A DNA stretch of 64,000 nucleotides from Rhodoplanes sp. (GCF_013377085.1 NZ_JACAAX010000001.1:186001-250000); one strand, 5' to 3'; positions 38,254 to 47,319 are shown, numbered from the stretch's first letter. A program made the numbers and translations. Notes: generated by a model from the sequence alone, not told the origin.

Positions 38254-38727
38254 ATGCAAAAGCACCTCGTCACGCTTTCGATCGCCGTGGTCATCTCGAT
38301 TGCTGCCACACGCGCCTGTCTCGGAGCGCCGGCCGGCGAGTGGAACGAGGACCTCCGCCGCTGCCTTGTAACCAAGGACATCCAAGGCGGCCGGGTGGTT
38401 CTCGCGAACGACGAGGGAATCATCGAGATCGACGTCCAGCGGGGGACGGACTCCGATTCCGAAGCCTACACGATCTCGTTCGATGGTCAGCCGCCGATCG
38501 ACACGACTCCGCCGAAGAACGCCTCCGGAGTGTACGAGCATCGGCTGGGACCCTTCGGAACCGTAGCCCCCGTGTTTTCGAAAGCCAGGAGGATGGCGAT
38601 TTCCATCACGACGGCGGACAAGCGGGCCGAGACGCTCACGATCGAGATCGGGAACGGCGCGAAGGCGATGGCCTTTCTCAAGAAATGTAACGACTACTGG
38701 GAGCGCCAGAACCGGAAGAGGCGCTGA
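38254..38727 (+). CDS. Small exported protein of unknown function
   Basis: 157 residues from ATG 38254 with GGAG 8 bases upstream; ATG 38221 is an alternative. A signal peptide (KHLVTLSIAVVISIAATRACLG) is followed by a mature domain with two cysteines (RRCLVTKD and KKCNDYW) likely to form a disulfide. No recognised domain. It lies between a repeat cluster and the end of ftsI, converging on ftsI. Confidence 0.65.
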   Translation: MQKHLVTLSIAVVISIAATRACLGAPAGEWNEDLRRCLVTKDIQGGRVVLANDEGIIEIDVQRGTDSDSEAYTISFDGQPPIDTTPPKNASGVYEHRLGPFGTVAPVFSKARRMAISITTADKRAETLTIEIGNGAKAMAFLKKCNDYWERQNRKRR

Positions 38728-38752
38728 GGCAGCCGCGTCGTCGGTTGCTGAT

Positions 38753-38876
38753 CACTTCGGGGCGCGCCGCAGGCGCGAGCCCGGGACTCATACGCCCTGT
38801 CTGTCGTGAGTCACCGGCCCCGGGGTTATAGATTCCGGGCTCGCGGACCTTTCGGTCCGCGCCCCGGAATGACGGC
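38753..38876. repeat. Two-hairpin repeat element, copy A
   Basis: About 120 bp made of one hairpin ending in CATACGCCCTGT, a spacer, then GGGGTTATAGATTCCGGG and a second hairpin (GCGGACCTTTCGGTCCGC) ending CCCCGGAATGACG. Relatives lie at 43837-43958, 47320-47438 and 54056-54176. Confidence 0.8.
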
Positions 38877-38898
38877 CATCGGTGCTTAGGAACGGTCC

Positions 38899-40836
38899 TC
38901 ACCGGTCGACGCCGGTGGCCTCCAACTCGGCGGGGGCGGCGGCGCGGGTTGCGGCGGCGCGCGATCCCGACGCGGCCGTGGCCGCCCCGGTGCTCGGCCG
39001 GGCCTCGCGGCGGGTGACCGAGGAGGTCACGTCGGCGCCGGCGGTGCGGCCGCCGCGGCCGAGGATGAGCTGGTCGGCGGCCGGCAGGTCGAAGCGCGGC
39101 TCGAGGCCGAGGAGCGGCGCGATACGGGTGATCACCTTGGCGGCGACCGGCGCGGCGTTCCAGCCGGCGGTGGCGTAGCCGTGCGTCTCGGGCGTCGCCT
39201 GCGGCTCGTCCAGCATGATCAGCACGACATAGCGCGGCTGGTCGGACGGCAGCACGGCGATGAAGTCGCACAGAAGCTTGGTCTTGCTGTAGCGGCCGCC
39301 GACCACCTTCTCGGCCGTGCCGGTCTTGCCGCCGACGTAATAGCCCTTCACGTCGGCGGTGCGGCCCGAACCCTTCTCGGCGTTGAGGCGCATCAGATAG
39401 CGCATCGCCACCGAGGTCTCGGGCTTGACCACCCTCTTGGAGACGGCGCGCGCCTCCTGCTCGGTGCGCTTGAGGAAGGTCGGCGGAATCAGCCAGCCGC
39501 CGTTCATCAGCGCGCCGACCCCCATCAGGGCCTGCAGGGGCGCCACCGACAGGCCGTGGCCGAACGCGATCGTGATGGTGTTCAGCTCGCCCCAGCGTTT
39601 CGGCACGATCGGCTCGGCGCTCTCCGGCAGCTCGGTGCGCAGCCGGTCGAGCTGGCCGATTTTTCGCAAGTACTGCTTGTGCCCTTCGACGCCGACCGCC
39701 AGCGCCATCTTGGCGGCGCCGACATTCGACGAGTAGGTGAAGATCTCCGGCACCGACAGCACGCGGTTCTGGGCGTGGTAATCGCTGATCTTGAACTTGC
39801 CCCAGTGCAGCGCGCCGCGCGCGTCGAAGGACGAGTTCAAGGTCGCTTTGCCCGAGTCCAGTGCCATCCCGACGGTCAGCGCCTTGAACACCGAGCCCAT
39901 CTCGAACACGCCGGTGGTGAGGCGGTTCATGCGGTTGGGGTCGAGCGCTTCCTTGGGATTGATCGGGTCGTAGTCGGGATGCGACACCATGGCGACGATC
40001 TCGCCGGTGCGCACGTCGAGCACCACGCCGGCGGCGGCCTTGGCCTTGTACTTTTCGCGCGCCGCGCCGAGCTCGTCGTGCATGGCGTGCTGCACCCGGA
40101 GATCGACCGAGAGGCTCAGCGGCTCCTGCTGACGGTCGGAGGCGAAGCCGGCGCGATGGAGGTCGGCCAGCCCGCGGCTGTCGAGATACTTCTCCAGCCC
40201 GGCGATGCCCTGGTTGTCGATGTTGACGTGGCCGATGAGGTGCGAGACCTCGCGGCCGTTCGGATAGACGCGCTTGTTCTCGGGCAGGAAGCCGACGCCC
40301 GGGATGCCGAGGCGGTGGACCTCCTGCTGCTGCTTGGGCGTGATCTCGCGCTTGAGCCAGGCGAAGCCCTTGCGCGATCCGAGCCGCTCGCGCAGCTCGC
40401 CGGTGTCGAGGTCGGGCATCACGGCGGTCAAGAGCTCGACCGCCTCGTCGGCGTCGATCAATCGCTTCGGCTCGGCGAACAGCGACGGAACCTTGACGTC
40501 GGTCGCCAGGATTTCTCCGGTGCGGTCCAGGATGTCGGGGCGGGCCGTGGCGACCGCGTCGCTGCCGCCGCCGCGCCGGCCCGCATGACTGTCGGGGGCG
40601 ACCGCGTAGACGACCAGCCGGCCCGCGATGATGCCGTAGACGGCGCCGAAGGCCAGCACGGCGAGGCCGATGCGGGCCCGCGTCTTGCGGCTGCGGTCGA
40701 TCGAGCGGTCGTAGAGCAGCGCCTGGATCAGCCGCCGGTGCCACGGCGCACGCGGCGCCGCCGCGACCACGGCGGGGACGCCGGCGGAAGGCGCGGGAGG
40801 ATCGGCGGGCGCGGCGGCGGTGGTGTGATCCGTCAC
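38899..40836 (-). CDS. ftsI: Peptidoglycan transpeptidase FtsI (PBP3)
   Basis: 645 residues. A Pro/Ala-rich cytoplasmic start, one membrane anchor (about 55-77), the pedestal domain (RPDILDRTGEILATDVKVPS), and the transpeptidase with SxxK (EMGSVFKALT), SxN (TYSSNVGAA) and KTG (VGGKTGTAEK). A C-terminal Ala/Thr/Arg-rich tail of about 60 residues is extra. It crosslinks septal peptidoglycan together with FtsW. Start overlaps the ftsL stop (ATGA). Downstream murE is displaced by a 3-kb insertion. Confidence 0.96.
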   Translation of the reverse strand: MTDHTTAAAPADPPAPSAGVPAVVAAAPRAPWHRRLIQALLYDRSIDRSRKTRARIGLAVLAFGAVYGIIAGRLVVYAVAPDSHAGRRGGGSDAVATARPDILDRTGEILATDVKVPSLFAEPKRLIDADEAVELLTAVMPDLDTGELRERLGSRKGFAWLKREITPKQQQEVHRLGIPGVGFLPENKRVYPNGREVSHLIGHVNIDNQGIAGLEKYLDSRGLADLHRAGFASDRQQEPLSLSVDLRVQHAMHDELGAAREKYKAKAAAGVVLDVRTGEIVAMVSHPDYDPINPKEALDPNRMNRLTTGVFEMGSVFKALTVGMALDSGKATLNSSFDARGALHWGKFKISDYHAQNRVLSVPEIFTYSSNVGAAKMALAVGVEGHKQYLRKIGQLDRLRTELPESAEPIVPKRWGELNTITIAFGHGLSVAPLQALMGVGALMNGGWLIPPTFLKRTEQEARAVSKRVVKPETSVAMRYLMRLNAEKGSGRTADVKGYYVGGKTGTAEKVVGGRYSKTKLLCDFIAVLPSDQPRYVVLIMLDEPQATPETHGYATAGWNAAPVAAKVITRIAPLLGLEPRFDLPAADQLILGRGGRTAGADVTSSVTRREARPSTGAATAASGSRAAATRAAAPAELEATGVDR

Positions 40837-41237
40837 GGCTGCCTCCTCGGCGTCACGCTGCCGGTCGGCTCGCCCGGATGGCCGGTGCCCGGCTGGCCGG
40901 ATCCCGGCACTGCCGCCTCGAGCATGGCGGCGATCGGATCGCTCTCGGCGGGCGCCGGCTCCGCCGGCCGCGCCGGCAGCGCGTCGAACGTGTCGATCTG
41001 GGCCGGGTCGAGGAGCTGCAGCTTGAGGTGGCGCTGCGCCAGCGCCTGGATGCGGCCGGGATTCTCCAGCTTGGCGGCCTCGGCGCGCAGCGCCGCCGCG
41101 CTGTTGCGCTCGCGGGCGATCTCGGTGCGCAGCTTGGCGACGCGCTCCGCCTCGATGGTCGCCTCGAACTTGATCTTGTAGACATAGGCGGCTGCGACGA
41201 CGAGCAGCACCGCGACGATGAGGTTCAGGAGCCGCAT
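40833..41237 (-). CDS. ftsL: Cell division protein FtsL-like
   Basis: 134 residues. Short cytoplasmic start, one membrane helix (LLNLIVAVLLVVAAAYVYKIKF), a heptad-like coiled coil (about 28-75), and a Pro-rich periplasmic tail of about 60 residues. The size, topology and place between rsmH and ftsI identify it as FtsL, which joins FtsB and FtsQ in the divisome and activates FtsWI. Starts 1 bp before the rsmH stop and overlaps ftsI by 4 bp. Confidence 0.88.
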   Translation of the reverse strand: MRLLNLIVAVLLVVAAAYVYKIKFEATIEAERVAKLRTEIARERNSAAALRAEAAKLENPGRIQALAQRHLKLQLLDPAQIDTFDALPARPAEPAPAESDPIAAMLEAAVPGSGQPGTGHPGEPTGSVTPRRQP

Positions 41238-41238
41238 C

Positions 41239-42279
41239 TCAGCCTCCCCGCAGCATCGCGTCGAGCGTCGGCAGCGACGGCAGGCCGGCCGGTTCATCGG
41301 GCAGGGGCGGCGCGTCGGTACGCTCGCCGGCGCGCAGCTTGGCCGAACGAGCGCGCGGATTCTGCTCGAGCTCGGCGTCGTCGGCCGTCACCGGACGCTT
41401 GGTCAGCACCGAAAAGCTCGCCGGCGGCCGCACCGTCTCGGGCAGGTGGCGCGACACGCCGCCGCCGCCACCACGGGCGGCCAGAAACGTCTTCACCACC
41501 CGGTCCTCGAGCGAGTGGAACGACACGACGACGAGGCGTCCGCCCGGCGCCAGCACGCGCTCGGCGGCGAGCAGTGCGGCGGCGAGCTCGCCGAGCTCGT
41601 CGTTGATCATCATGCGCAACGCCTGGAACGTGCGGGTCGCCGGATGGATGTCGCCGGGCCGGCTGCGCACCACGCGGGCGACGATGTCGGCGAGCGCGCG
41701 GGTGCTGGTGATCGGCGCCGCACTGCGCGCCTTGACGATGGCGCGGGCGACGGCGCGCGAGTGGCGCTCCTCGCCGAGCTGGAAGATCACATTGGCGAGG
41801 TCGCGCTCGCAGGCGTTCGCGACCAGATCGGCGGCCGACGGCCCGTCCTGGCCCATGCGCATGTCGAGCGGCCCGTCGAGTCGGAACGAGAAGCCGCGCC
41901 CGGGATCGTCGATCTGCATGGAGGAGACGCCGATGTCGAGCACGACGCCGGCGACCGTGCCGGGGGCGGCGACCTCGGCCAGGTCCGAGAAACGGGATTC
42001 GACGAGCGTCAGCCGGCCGCCGGCCGCCTCGACCAGTCCCCAGCCGGCCGTGACGGCGGTGCGGTCGCGGTCGAGCGCGATCACGCGCGCCTCCGGCGCG
42101 GCATCCAGGATGGCACGGGTGTATCCACCCGCGCCAAACGTGCCGTCGATGTAGAGACCGCCGTCGCGAACCGCCAGGAAATCGAGGGCGGGGCGGGCGA
42201 GCACGGGAATGTGGCGGGCCGGTCCGCCAGCGACACCCTCCGCGGCCTCGCGGCCCAGGGCATCGCGGCCCGCCGTCAT
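41239..42279 (-). CDS. rsmH: 16S rRNA (cytosine-1402-N4)-methyltransferase
   Basis: 346 residues. SAM-binding region [47 protein letters not shown] and [13 protein letters not shown] are RsmH signatures. It methylates N4 of C1402 in the ribosomal P site. Its start overlaps the mraZ stop by 4 bp (ATGA). The N-terminal about 20 residues before [13 protein letters not shown] are variable. Confidence 0.96.
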   Translation of the reverse strand: MTAGRDALGREAAEGVAGGPARHIPVLARPALDFLAVRDGGLYIDGTFGAGGYTRAILDAAPEARVIALDRDRTAVTAGWGLVEAAGGRLTLVESRFSDLAEVAAPGTVAGVVLDIGVSSMQIDDPGRGFSFRLDGPLDMRMGQDGPSAADLVANACERDLANVIFQLGEERHSRAVARAIVKARSAAPITSTRALADIVARVVRSRPGDIHPATRTFQALRMMINDELGELAAALLAAERVLAPGGRLVVVSFHSLEDRVVKTFLAARGGGGGVSRHLPETVRPPASFSVLTKRPVTADDAELEQNPRARSAKLRAGERTDAPPLPDEPAGLPSLPTLDAMLRGG

Positions 42280-42752
42280 TCCCGTGCTCCGGCGCCAGGC
42301 GCCCCGCGCTCGGAACCCAATCGCTTCGTCATCTCGCGCACGGTCGCAGTGGCCTTTGCTAGATGCGCGCGGAAGCCGTTTGGTTCCCAGATCTGAAATT
42401 TTTGCCCGAGCCCGACGAAGCCGACCGTGTCGCCGATCCCGGCATGCGCCTTGATCATCTCGGTCAGCACCACCCGACCCTCGCCGTCCAGCCGCAAGGT
42501 CTCGCTCGTGCCGTAGAGCGCGACCAGGAATTCCTCCCGCTCGTCCGAATAGGGCGGAAACCGCGCGATCAATTGCTCGATCTCGCCGAGCAGGGCATGT
42601 CCCCCCGCATCGACCGCCGGCCGGTCCAGACTCGGATAGCAGTACAGCCCCTCGAAGCCATCCCGGGCGAGCACCGCGCGGAAGGGGGCCGGTATCGACA
42701 CCCGTCCCTTGGAATCGAGCCGCGCCGTGAACTGTCCCACGAAGCGGTCCAT
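42276..42752 (-). CDS. mraZ: Transcriptional regulator MraZ
   Basis: 158 residues with two AbrB-like half domains: [13 protein letters not shown] at the start, and [19 protein letters not shown] in the middle, each containing the DxKGRhxhP/L-type motif. MraZ rings bind TGGG-type repeats at their own promoter and control the dcw operon; four such repeats lie at 42847-42880. First gene of the left dcw arm. Confidence 0.96.
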   Translation of the reverse strand: MDRFVGQFTARLDSKGRVSIPAPFRAVLARDGFEGLYCYPSLDRPAVDAGGHALLGEIEQLIARFPPYSDEREEFLVALYGTSETLRLDGEGRVVLTEMIKAHAGIGDTVGFVGLGQKFQIWEPNGFRAHLAKATATVREMTKRLGSERGAPGAGARE

Positions 42753-42846
42753 TCGACTGCGGGCTCCACGCCGGCCTGACGCTGGCCTCGTACGCGGTCC
42801 GCCGGGCGCCGGACGTGCCGGCCGGGGCGGACGAAAACATTAACGC

Positions 42847-42886
42847 TGGGTAATGCTGGGATACCATGGGATAGTATGGGCGTCAA
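42847..42886 (-). promoter_or_regulatory. mraZ promoter with four MraZ-type TGGG repeats
   Basis: TGGG occurs at 42847, 42857, 42867 and 42877, exactly 10 bp apart, as in the TGGGN-N5 repeats bound by E. coli MraZ (three copies there). On the minus strand TTGACG (42886-42881), a 17-bp spacer and TATCCC (42863-42858) form a sigma70-like promoter about 100 bp upstream of mraZ. The repeats cover the spacer, the -10 and the expected start site, which fits repression by MraZ. The TGGG words are on the strand opposite to mraZ. Confidence 0.75.
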
Positions 42887-42991
42887 TGGATTCCGGGCTC
42901 GTCCACGGGCGGCGCATGGGTACGCGACACGTCGATTAGCAGCGGTTAAACTTAAGGAAACGTTGCCGGCAGCGGGGGGCGGCACTCGACC

Positions 42992-43732
42992 ATGCGGACA
43001 GCCCTGATCAGTGACATTCACGCCAATCGCGAGGCGCTCGAGGCCTGCCTCGATCACGCCGAGCGCTCCGGCGTCGACGCCTATGTTTTCCTCGGCGATT
43101 ACGTGGGTTACGGGGCCGATCCGGCCTGGGTGCTCGACACCGTGATGGGTTATGTCGGGCGCGGCGCCGCGGCGGTGCTGGGCAACCATGACGCGGCGGC
43201 GATCGGCGAGCGTGCCGACATGAACGACGACGCGGCCGCCGCGATCGCCTGGACCAAGACGGTGATCGGCGACGGCCACCGCGATTTTCTGGGCCGGCTG
43301 CCGTTGGTGGTCGAGAAGGGCAGCATCCTTTATGTCCACGCCAATCCGGTGGAGCCGGCCGGCTGGGGCTACATCACGGATCTCTACTCGGCCTCGCGCG
43401 CCCTGGTCGGCTCGCGCGCCCACATCACGTTCTGCGGCCATACCCACGTGCCGAGCCTGTTCCACATGTCGGTGACGGGAAAGTTCGCCAGCTTCGATCC
43501 GGTCGACCGGGTCGACATCCCGCTCACCTCGCGGCGGCGCTGGCTCGCCGTGATCGGTGCCGTCGGGCAGCCGCGCGACCGCAATCCGGCCGCCTGCTAC
43601 GCCGTGCTCGACGACGCCACCGACGTCCTCACCTATGTGCGGGTGCCCTACGACATCGACGGCGCCGCGCGAAAGATCATCGAGGCGGGTCTGCCGGTCG
43701 GCCTCGCCTATCGGCTCTACCAGGGATACTGA
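42992..43732 (+). CDS. Metallophosphoesterase (calcineurin-like)
   Basis: 246 residues with all metal motifs: DIHAN (SDIHANREALEACL), FLGDYVGYG, LGNHDAA, a His in LYVHANP and CGHTHVPS. The GDYVGYGADP form resembles the YfcE/PrpE and bis-nucleotide phosphatase group rather than large exonucleases. It is divergent from mraZ (239 bp between) and lies 309 bp before a protein kinase gene on the same strand; opposing phosphatase and kinase roles are possible but unproven. Confidence 0.9.
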   Translation: MRTALISDIHANREALEACLDHAERSGVDAYVFLGDYVGYGADPAWVLDTVMGYVGRGAAAVLGNHDAAAIGERADMNDDAAAAIAWTKTVIGDGHRDFLGRLPLVVEKGSILYVHANPVEPAGWGYITDLYSASRALVGSRAHITFCGHTHVPSLFHMSVTGKFASFDPVDRVDIPLTSRRRWLAVIGAVGQPRDRNPAACYAVLDDATDVLTYVRVPYDIDGAARKIIEAGLPVGLAYRLYQGY

Positions 43733-43836
43733 GGTGGCGGTGCTTTTCCCATCGTCCGGATCACGTCGTCGCGCCTTGGCACAGCGGAGCGGCGCACTCC
43801 TCTTCACCTCTCCCCGGCGGGGGACCTTCGATGATC

Positions 43837-43958
43837 CGTCATTCCGGGGCGCGGACCACCGGTCCGCGAGCCTGGAATCCATACGCCCTGTATCGGTGGC
43901 TCACGAAAGACAGGGGTTATGGGTCCCGGGCTCGGCACTGCGTGCCGCCCCGGGACGA
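43837..43958. repeat. Two-hairpin repeat element, copy B
   Basis: Same design as copy A: CGTCATTCCGGGG, a hairpin GCGGACCACCGGTCCGC, CTGGAATCCATACGCCCTG, spacer, CAGGGGTTATGGG, and a second hairpin ending CCCCGGGACGAC. It occupies most of the 309-bp gap before the kinase gene; the rest (43733-43836) holds no gene I can support. Confidence 0.8.
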
Positions 43959-44041
43959 CTGGAGAATCGATTCGAAGCGCTCGTTCGTCGGGACGACAGG
44001 ACGCTGTTGCGCGCGACCGCTCGAAAAAAAGGCCACGCATC

Positions 44042-45463
44042 GTGATCAATGTGCGGTCCCTGGCGGCGGGGCAGGTGATCGACGGCTTCAAGCTCGAGCG
44101 CCAGCTCGAGCCGGGCGGCATGGCGGATTTCTGGCAGGTGTCGCGCGAGGGCGAGAGCCTGCCGCTGATCATGAAGATCCCGCTGCTGCGCCATGGCGAG
44201 GATCCGCTCACCATCGTCGGCTTCGAGCAGGAGCAGATGATCCTGGCGCGGCTGTCCGGGCCGCATGTGCCGCGCTTCGTCGCCGCCGGCGATTTCGAGC
44301 GGCCCTACATCGTCATGGAATACGTCGCCGGGCGCCCGCTCAAGGTGCTGCTCCAGGACACGCCGCTGCCGGCCGCCGAGGTGGCGCGGATCGGCGCCGC
44401 CATCGCCGAGGCGCTGCACAGCATCCACCGCCAGCACGTCACCCATCTCGACCTCAAGCCGAGCAACATCATCCTGCGCGACGACGGCACCGCCGTGCTG
44501 ATCGATTTCGGCCTGTCGCGCCACGACCAGCTTCCCGACCTGATCGCCGAGGAGTTCGACGAGCCGGTCGGCACCGGCGGCTACGTGGCGCCCGAGCAGG
44601 TGCGGCGCTACCGCGGCGATCCGCGCAGCGACATCTTCTCGCTCGGCGTCACGCTGTATTTCCTGGCGACCGGGGAACGGCCCTATGGCGAGCCGGAGCG
44701 CGAGGCGGAATGGCGCCGAAGGCTGTGGCGCGACCCGTACCCGCCGTCGCGCTGGAATCCGCTGGTGCCGCCGTGGCTGCAGGAGATCATCCTGCGCTGC
44801 CTGGAGATCGACGCGGACGCCCGCTACTCCTCGGCCGCGCAACTGCGCTTCGACCTGCAGCATCCGGACGGCGTCGGCCTCACCGAGCGGGCGGCGCGGC
44901 GCGACCGCGACGGGCCCCTCGCGGTGCTGTCGCGCTGGCTCAAGCAACGCAACGCGCCACCGCTGCGCAAGCGCAGCATCGCCGGCGTGCTCGACCGCTC
45001 GCCCATCGTGATGGCGGCGATCGACCTGTCCGCCGCCGACGATCTCGGCGACACCATCGCGGCGGCGCTGAAGCGTGTGCTCGCCACCGTGCCGGACGCG
45101 CGGCTCGCCTGCGTCAATGTGCTCAAAATTTCCCGCATCGCGCTCGATCCGATGGAGGACGCACATGGGCGGAATCCGCATCTGCAGAGACTGGTGGAAT
45201 TGAAGCACTGGGCGCGGCCGCTGCCGGTCGACCCCGATCGCGTCACCTATCACGTCTTCGAGTCGCCCGATCCGGCCTCGGCCATCGTCGAATACGCCCG
45301 CAACAACAATGTCGATCACATCGTCATGGGGGCGCGCGGCTCGTCGCCGCTGCGGCGGTATCTCGGCAGCGTCTCGGCCCAGGTGGTCGCCCAGGCGCCC
45401 TGCACCGTGACGGTGGTGCGGCGCTCTGTTGCGACCGGAGACGTGCCCCCCGCCGGCGCGTGA
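44042..45463 (+). CDS. Serine/threonine protein kinase fused to a universal stress protein domain
   Basis: 473 residues from GTG 44042. Kinase domain about 14-290: ATP Lys45 in LIMKIPLL, catalytic loop THLDLKPSN (135-142), metal loop IDFGLS (154-159), activation segment GTGGYVAPEQ. Arg before the catalytic Asp is replaced by Leu (a 'non-RD' kinase), suggesting no need for activation-loop phosphorylation. After a basic linker (about 300-315) comes a UspA domain (about 318-460) with the nucleotide motif MGARGSSPLRRYLGSVS. No membrane segment, so cytosolic. The Usp part may sense ATP or bind substrates. ATG/GTG choices further upstream lie in the repeat element. Confidence 0.88.
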   Translation: MINVRSLAAGQVIDGFKLERQLEPGGMADFWQVSREGESLPLIMKIPLLRHGEDPLTIVGFEQEQMILARLSGPHVPRFVAAGDFERPYIVMEYVAGRPLKVLLQDTPLPAAEVARIGAAIAEALHSIHRQHVTHLDLKPSNIILRDDGTAVLIDFGLSRHDQLPDLIAEEFDEPVGTGGYVAPEQVRRYRGDPRSDIFSLGVTLYFLATGERPYGEPEREAEWRRRLWRDPYPPSRWNPLVPPWLQEIILRCLEIDADARYSSAAQLRFDLQHPDGVGLTERAARRDRDGPLAVLSRWLKQRNAPPLRKRSIAGVLDRSPIVMAAIDLSAADDLGDTIAAALKRVLATVPDARLACVNVLKISRIALDPMEDAHGRNPHLQRLVELKHWARPLPVDPDRVTYHVFESPDPASAIVEYARNNNVDHIVMGARGSSPLRRYLGSVSAQVVAQAPCTVTVVRRSVATGDVPPAGA

Positions 45464-45566
45464 GTCGACGCCGCCGCGATCTGCGGAACGGGTGTCGAGG
45501 GCGGAGGTTGTCTCCACACAGGGCGAACGCACGGCCCTGATTCGTTCATCGATGGAGGCATTCCGA

Positions 45567-46112
45567 ATGTTCCGCAACCTCGTAGCCGTCGCGGCCGTGA
45601 CCGGGCTGATGATGACCACCGCTGTCGCTCAGTCCCCGGTGCCGTCTCAGATGGGCTCCGGCAGCACCACATCCAGCGCGGCAGCCGGCAGCGTCATCAC
45701 GCAGCAGGGCCCGAACCAGTGGCTCGCGTCGAAGTTCATGGGCACCGACGTGCTCGGCACCGACGACGCCAAGATCGGCGACGTCAGAGACGTGCTGTTC
45801 GACAAGCAGGGCAAGGTCGATGCGCTGATCGTCGGCGTCGGCGGCTTCCTCGGCATCGGCGAGAAGGACGTGGCGCTGCCAGTCTCGACGTTCCACGTGA
45901 TCGCCGCCAAAACCGGCAAGAACACCACGAGCTCCGACATGCTCCGGCTGTCGATGACCAAGGACCAGCTCCAGCAGATGGCAGAGTTCAAGTCGATGAG
46001 CTCGACCGCCACCACCACGGGCTCCGGCGCATCGAGCACCGGCGCCAGCACGACGCCGCGGACCAATATGGGCAGCGGCTCGGGCGCCGCGACCGGTACG
46101 CCGAACCGCTGA
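45567..46112 (+). CDS. Exported PRC-barrel protein
   Basis: 181 residues from ATG 45567 (GGAGG upstream; an ATG at 45552 is also possible). Signal peptide ends TTAVAQS. The PRC-barrel (about 55-125) reads LASKFMGTDVLGTDDAKIGDV, then VDALIVGVGGFLGIGEKDVALP. Low-complexity Ser/Thr/Gly tails flank it. Exported PRC-barrel proteins are frequent in rhizobia and are linked to stress and the envelope, with unknown mechanism. It follows the kinase gene by 103 bp and ends at a strong terminator. Confidence 0.88.
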   Translation: MFRNLVAVAAVTGLMMTTAVAQSPVPSQMGSGSTTSSAAAGSVITQQGPNQWLASKFMGTDVLGTDDAKIGDVRDVLFDKQGKVDALIVGVGGFLGIGEKDVALPVSTFHVIAAKTGKNTTSSDMLRLSMTKDQLQQMAEFKSMSSTATTTGSGASSTGASTTPRTNMGSGSGAATGTPNR

Positions 46113-46135
46113 TCCCGGTATTTCTTCTGACGGCG

Positions 46136-46164
46136 AACGGCCCGGAGCTTCTCCGGGCCGTTTT
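46136..46164 (+). terminator. Intrinsic terminator after the PRC-barrel gene
   Basis: A 12-bp stem AACGGCCCGGAG / CTCCGGGCCGTT with a 3-nt loop, followed by TTC; 23 bp after the stop codon. Confidence 0.8.
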
Positions 46165-46249
46165 CGTGATCGACGTTTGTCGCGACGGCATCGCGCGGCA
46201 TCGCTCCGGGCGGTTGCGCCCGGGTCGGTGAACGCGGCACAAAGGCGCG

Positions 46250-47032
46250 ATGACGCTCCTCCGCCCCGATTCGTCCCTGGTCCGCGAGGTCCGGCCGTCG
46301 CCGAACCACGAAGCGCGGGTCGGTGCCGGCCGGCCCGATATTCTGCTTCTCCACTACACCGGCATGTCCAGCACGGCGGAGGCGCTCGACCGGCTGTGCG
46401 ATCCTGCCGCCAAGGTGTCGTGCCATTATGTCGTGCGCGAGGATGGCACCGTCGTGCAGATGGTGGCCGAGGCGCGGCGCGCCTGGCACGCCGGCGCCTC
46501 GTGCTGGGGCGGCGACACCGACGTGAACTCCCGCTCGATCGGCATCGAGATCGCCAATCCGGGCCATGATTTCGGCGCGCCGCCGTTTCCGGACGTCCAG
46601 ATTGCGGCCGTGATCGCGCTGGGTCGGGACATCGTGGTGCGACACGGGTTGCGGGCCGACCGCGTGCTCGCCCATTCGGACGTCGCGCCCGAGCGCAAGC
46701 GCGATCCCGGCGAGGTCTTTCCGTGGGACCGGCTGGCGCGCGCCGGGGTCGGCCTGTGGGTGCCGCCGGCGCCGCTCGATACGGCAGGGCCGGGGCTCGC
46801 CGCCGGCGACGGCGGACCGGCGGTCGCGGCCCTGCAGGCGGCGCTCGCCGACTACGGCTACGCGGCGCCGCGCGGCGGTGCGTACGATCCGGCGACCGCC
46901 GTCGTGGTCGCGGCCTTCCAGCGCCATTTCCGTCCGGCACGGGTCGATGGCCAAGCGGATGCCTCGACCCTGACGACGATCGGCGCCGTCATTGATAGGC
47001 GTGATTCACTTCTTGAGCCCCGTGTCGGTTGA
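46250..47032 (+). CDS. N-acetylmuramoyl-L-alanine amidase (AmiD-like, amidase_2 plus peptidoglycan-binding domain)
   Basis: 260 residues. The amidase_2 domain has the zinc ligands in LLHYTGMS and AHSDVAPERKRDPG and the Glu in GIEIANPGHDF. A C-terminal peptidoglycan-binding domain (about 185-245) follows. No signal peptide is visible, as in cytosolic AmpD-like and some AmiD proteins. It cuts the MurNAc-L-Ala bond in wall recycling or turnover. Amidase genes of this type are often found beside rnpB and mraZ in rhizobia, so its place here fits. Confidence 0.9.
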   Translation: MTLLRPDSSLVREVRPSPNHEARVGAGRPDILLLHYTGMSSTAEALDRLCDPAAKVSCHYVVREDGTVVQMVAEARRAWHAGASCWGGDTDVNSRSIGIEIANPGHDFGAPPFPDVQIAAVIALGRDIVVRHGLRADRVLAHSDVAPERKRDPGEVFPWDRLARAGVGLWVPPAPLDTAGPGLAAGDGGPAVAALQAALADYGYAAPRGGAYDPATAVVVAAFQRHFRPARVDGQADASTLTTIGAVIDRRDSLLEPRVG

Positions 47033-47170
47033 TCCGATTGCGCCGGCCGCATGGCCGATTACGTCCGTTCATTCAAATGTCGGTTGTTGCGCTGCGGTAT
47101 TGTCCGCAGAGTGTTTTCTCTGTAGATTTACGTATCTGCTTCGATGGTTTGTCGATGAAGGAGTGAATCG

Positions 47171-47311
47171 ATGTCTGAGAAAACCCCGCGTGCCGACGTC
47201 CTCAAGGCTGGCGAGACGGCCGGTCGGATCCAGAAGGGCAATGTGGTCTCCCGCGCCGTTCGGGCCGTGCTGGATTCGTCCTACAACACCTACTTCATGC
47301 CGCGCATGTGA
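47171..47311 (+). CDS. 46-residue basic protein
   Basis: ATG 47171 with AAGGAG 7 bases upstream, ending TGA 47309-47311. The peptide starts MSEKTPRADVLKAGETA, has a basic middle (GRIQKGNVVSRAVRAVL) and ends YNTYFMPRM. The leader (47040-47160) is unusually AT-rich for this genome, as expected for a promoter. No membrane segment and no known domain. Support is the ribosome site, codon use and promoter-like leader. Confidence 0.55.
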   Translation: MSEKTPRADVLKAGETAGRIQKGNVVSRAVRAVLDSSYNTYFMPRM

Positions 47312-47319
47312 TCGTGCCG

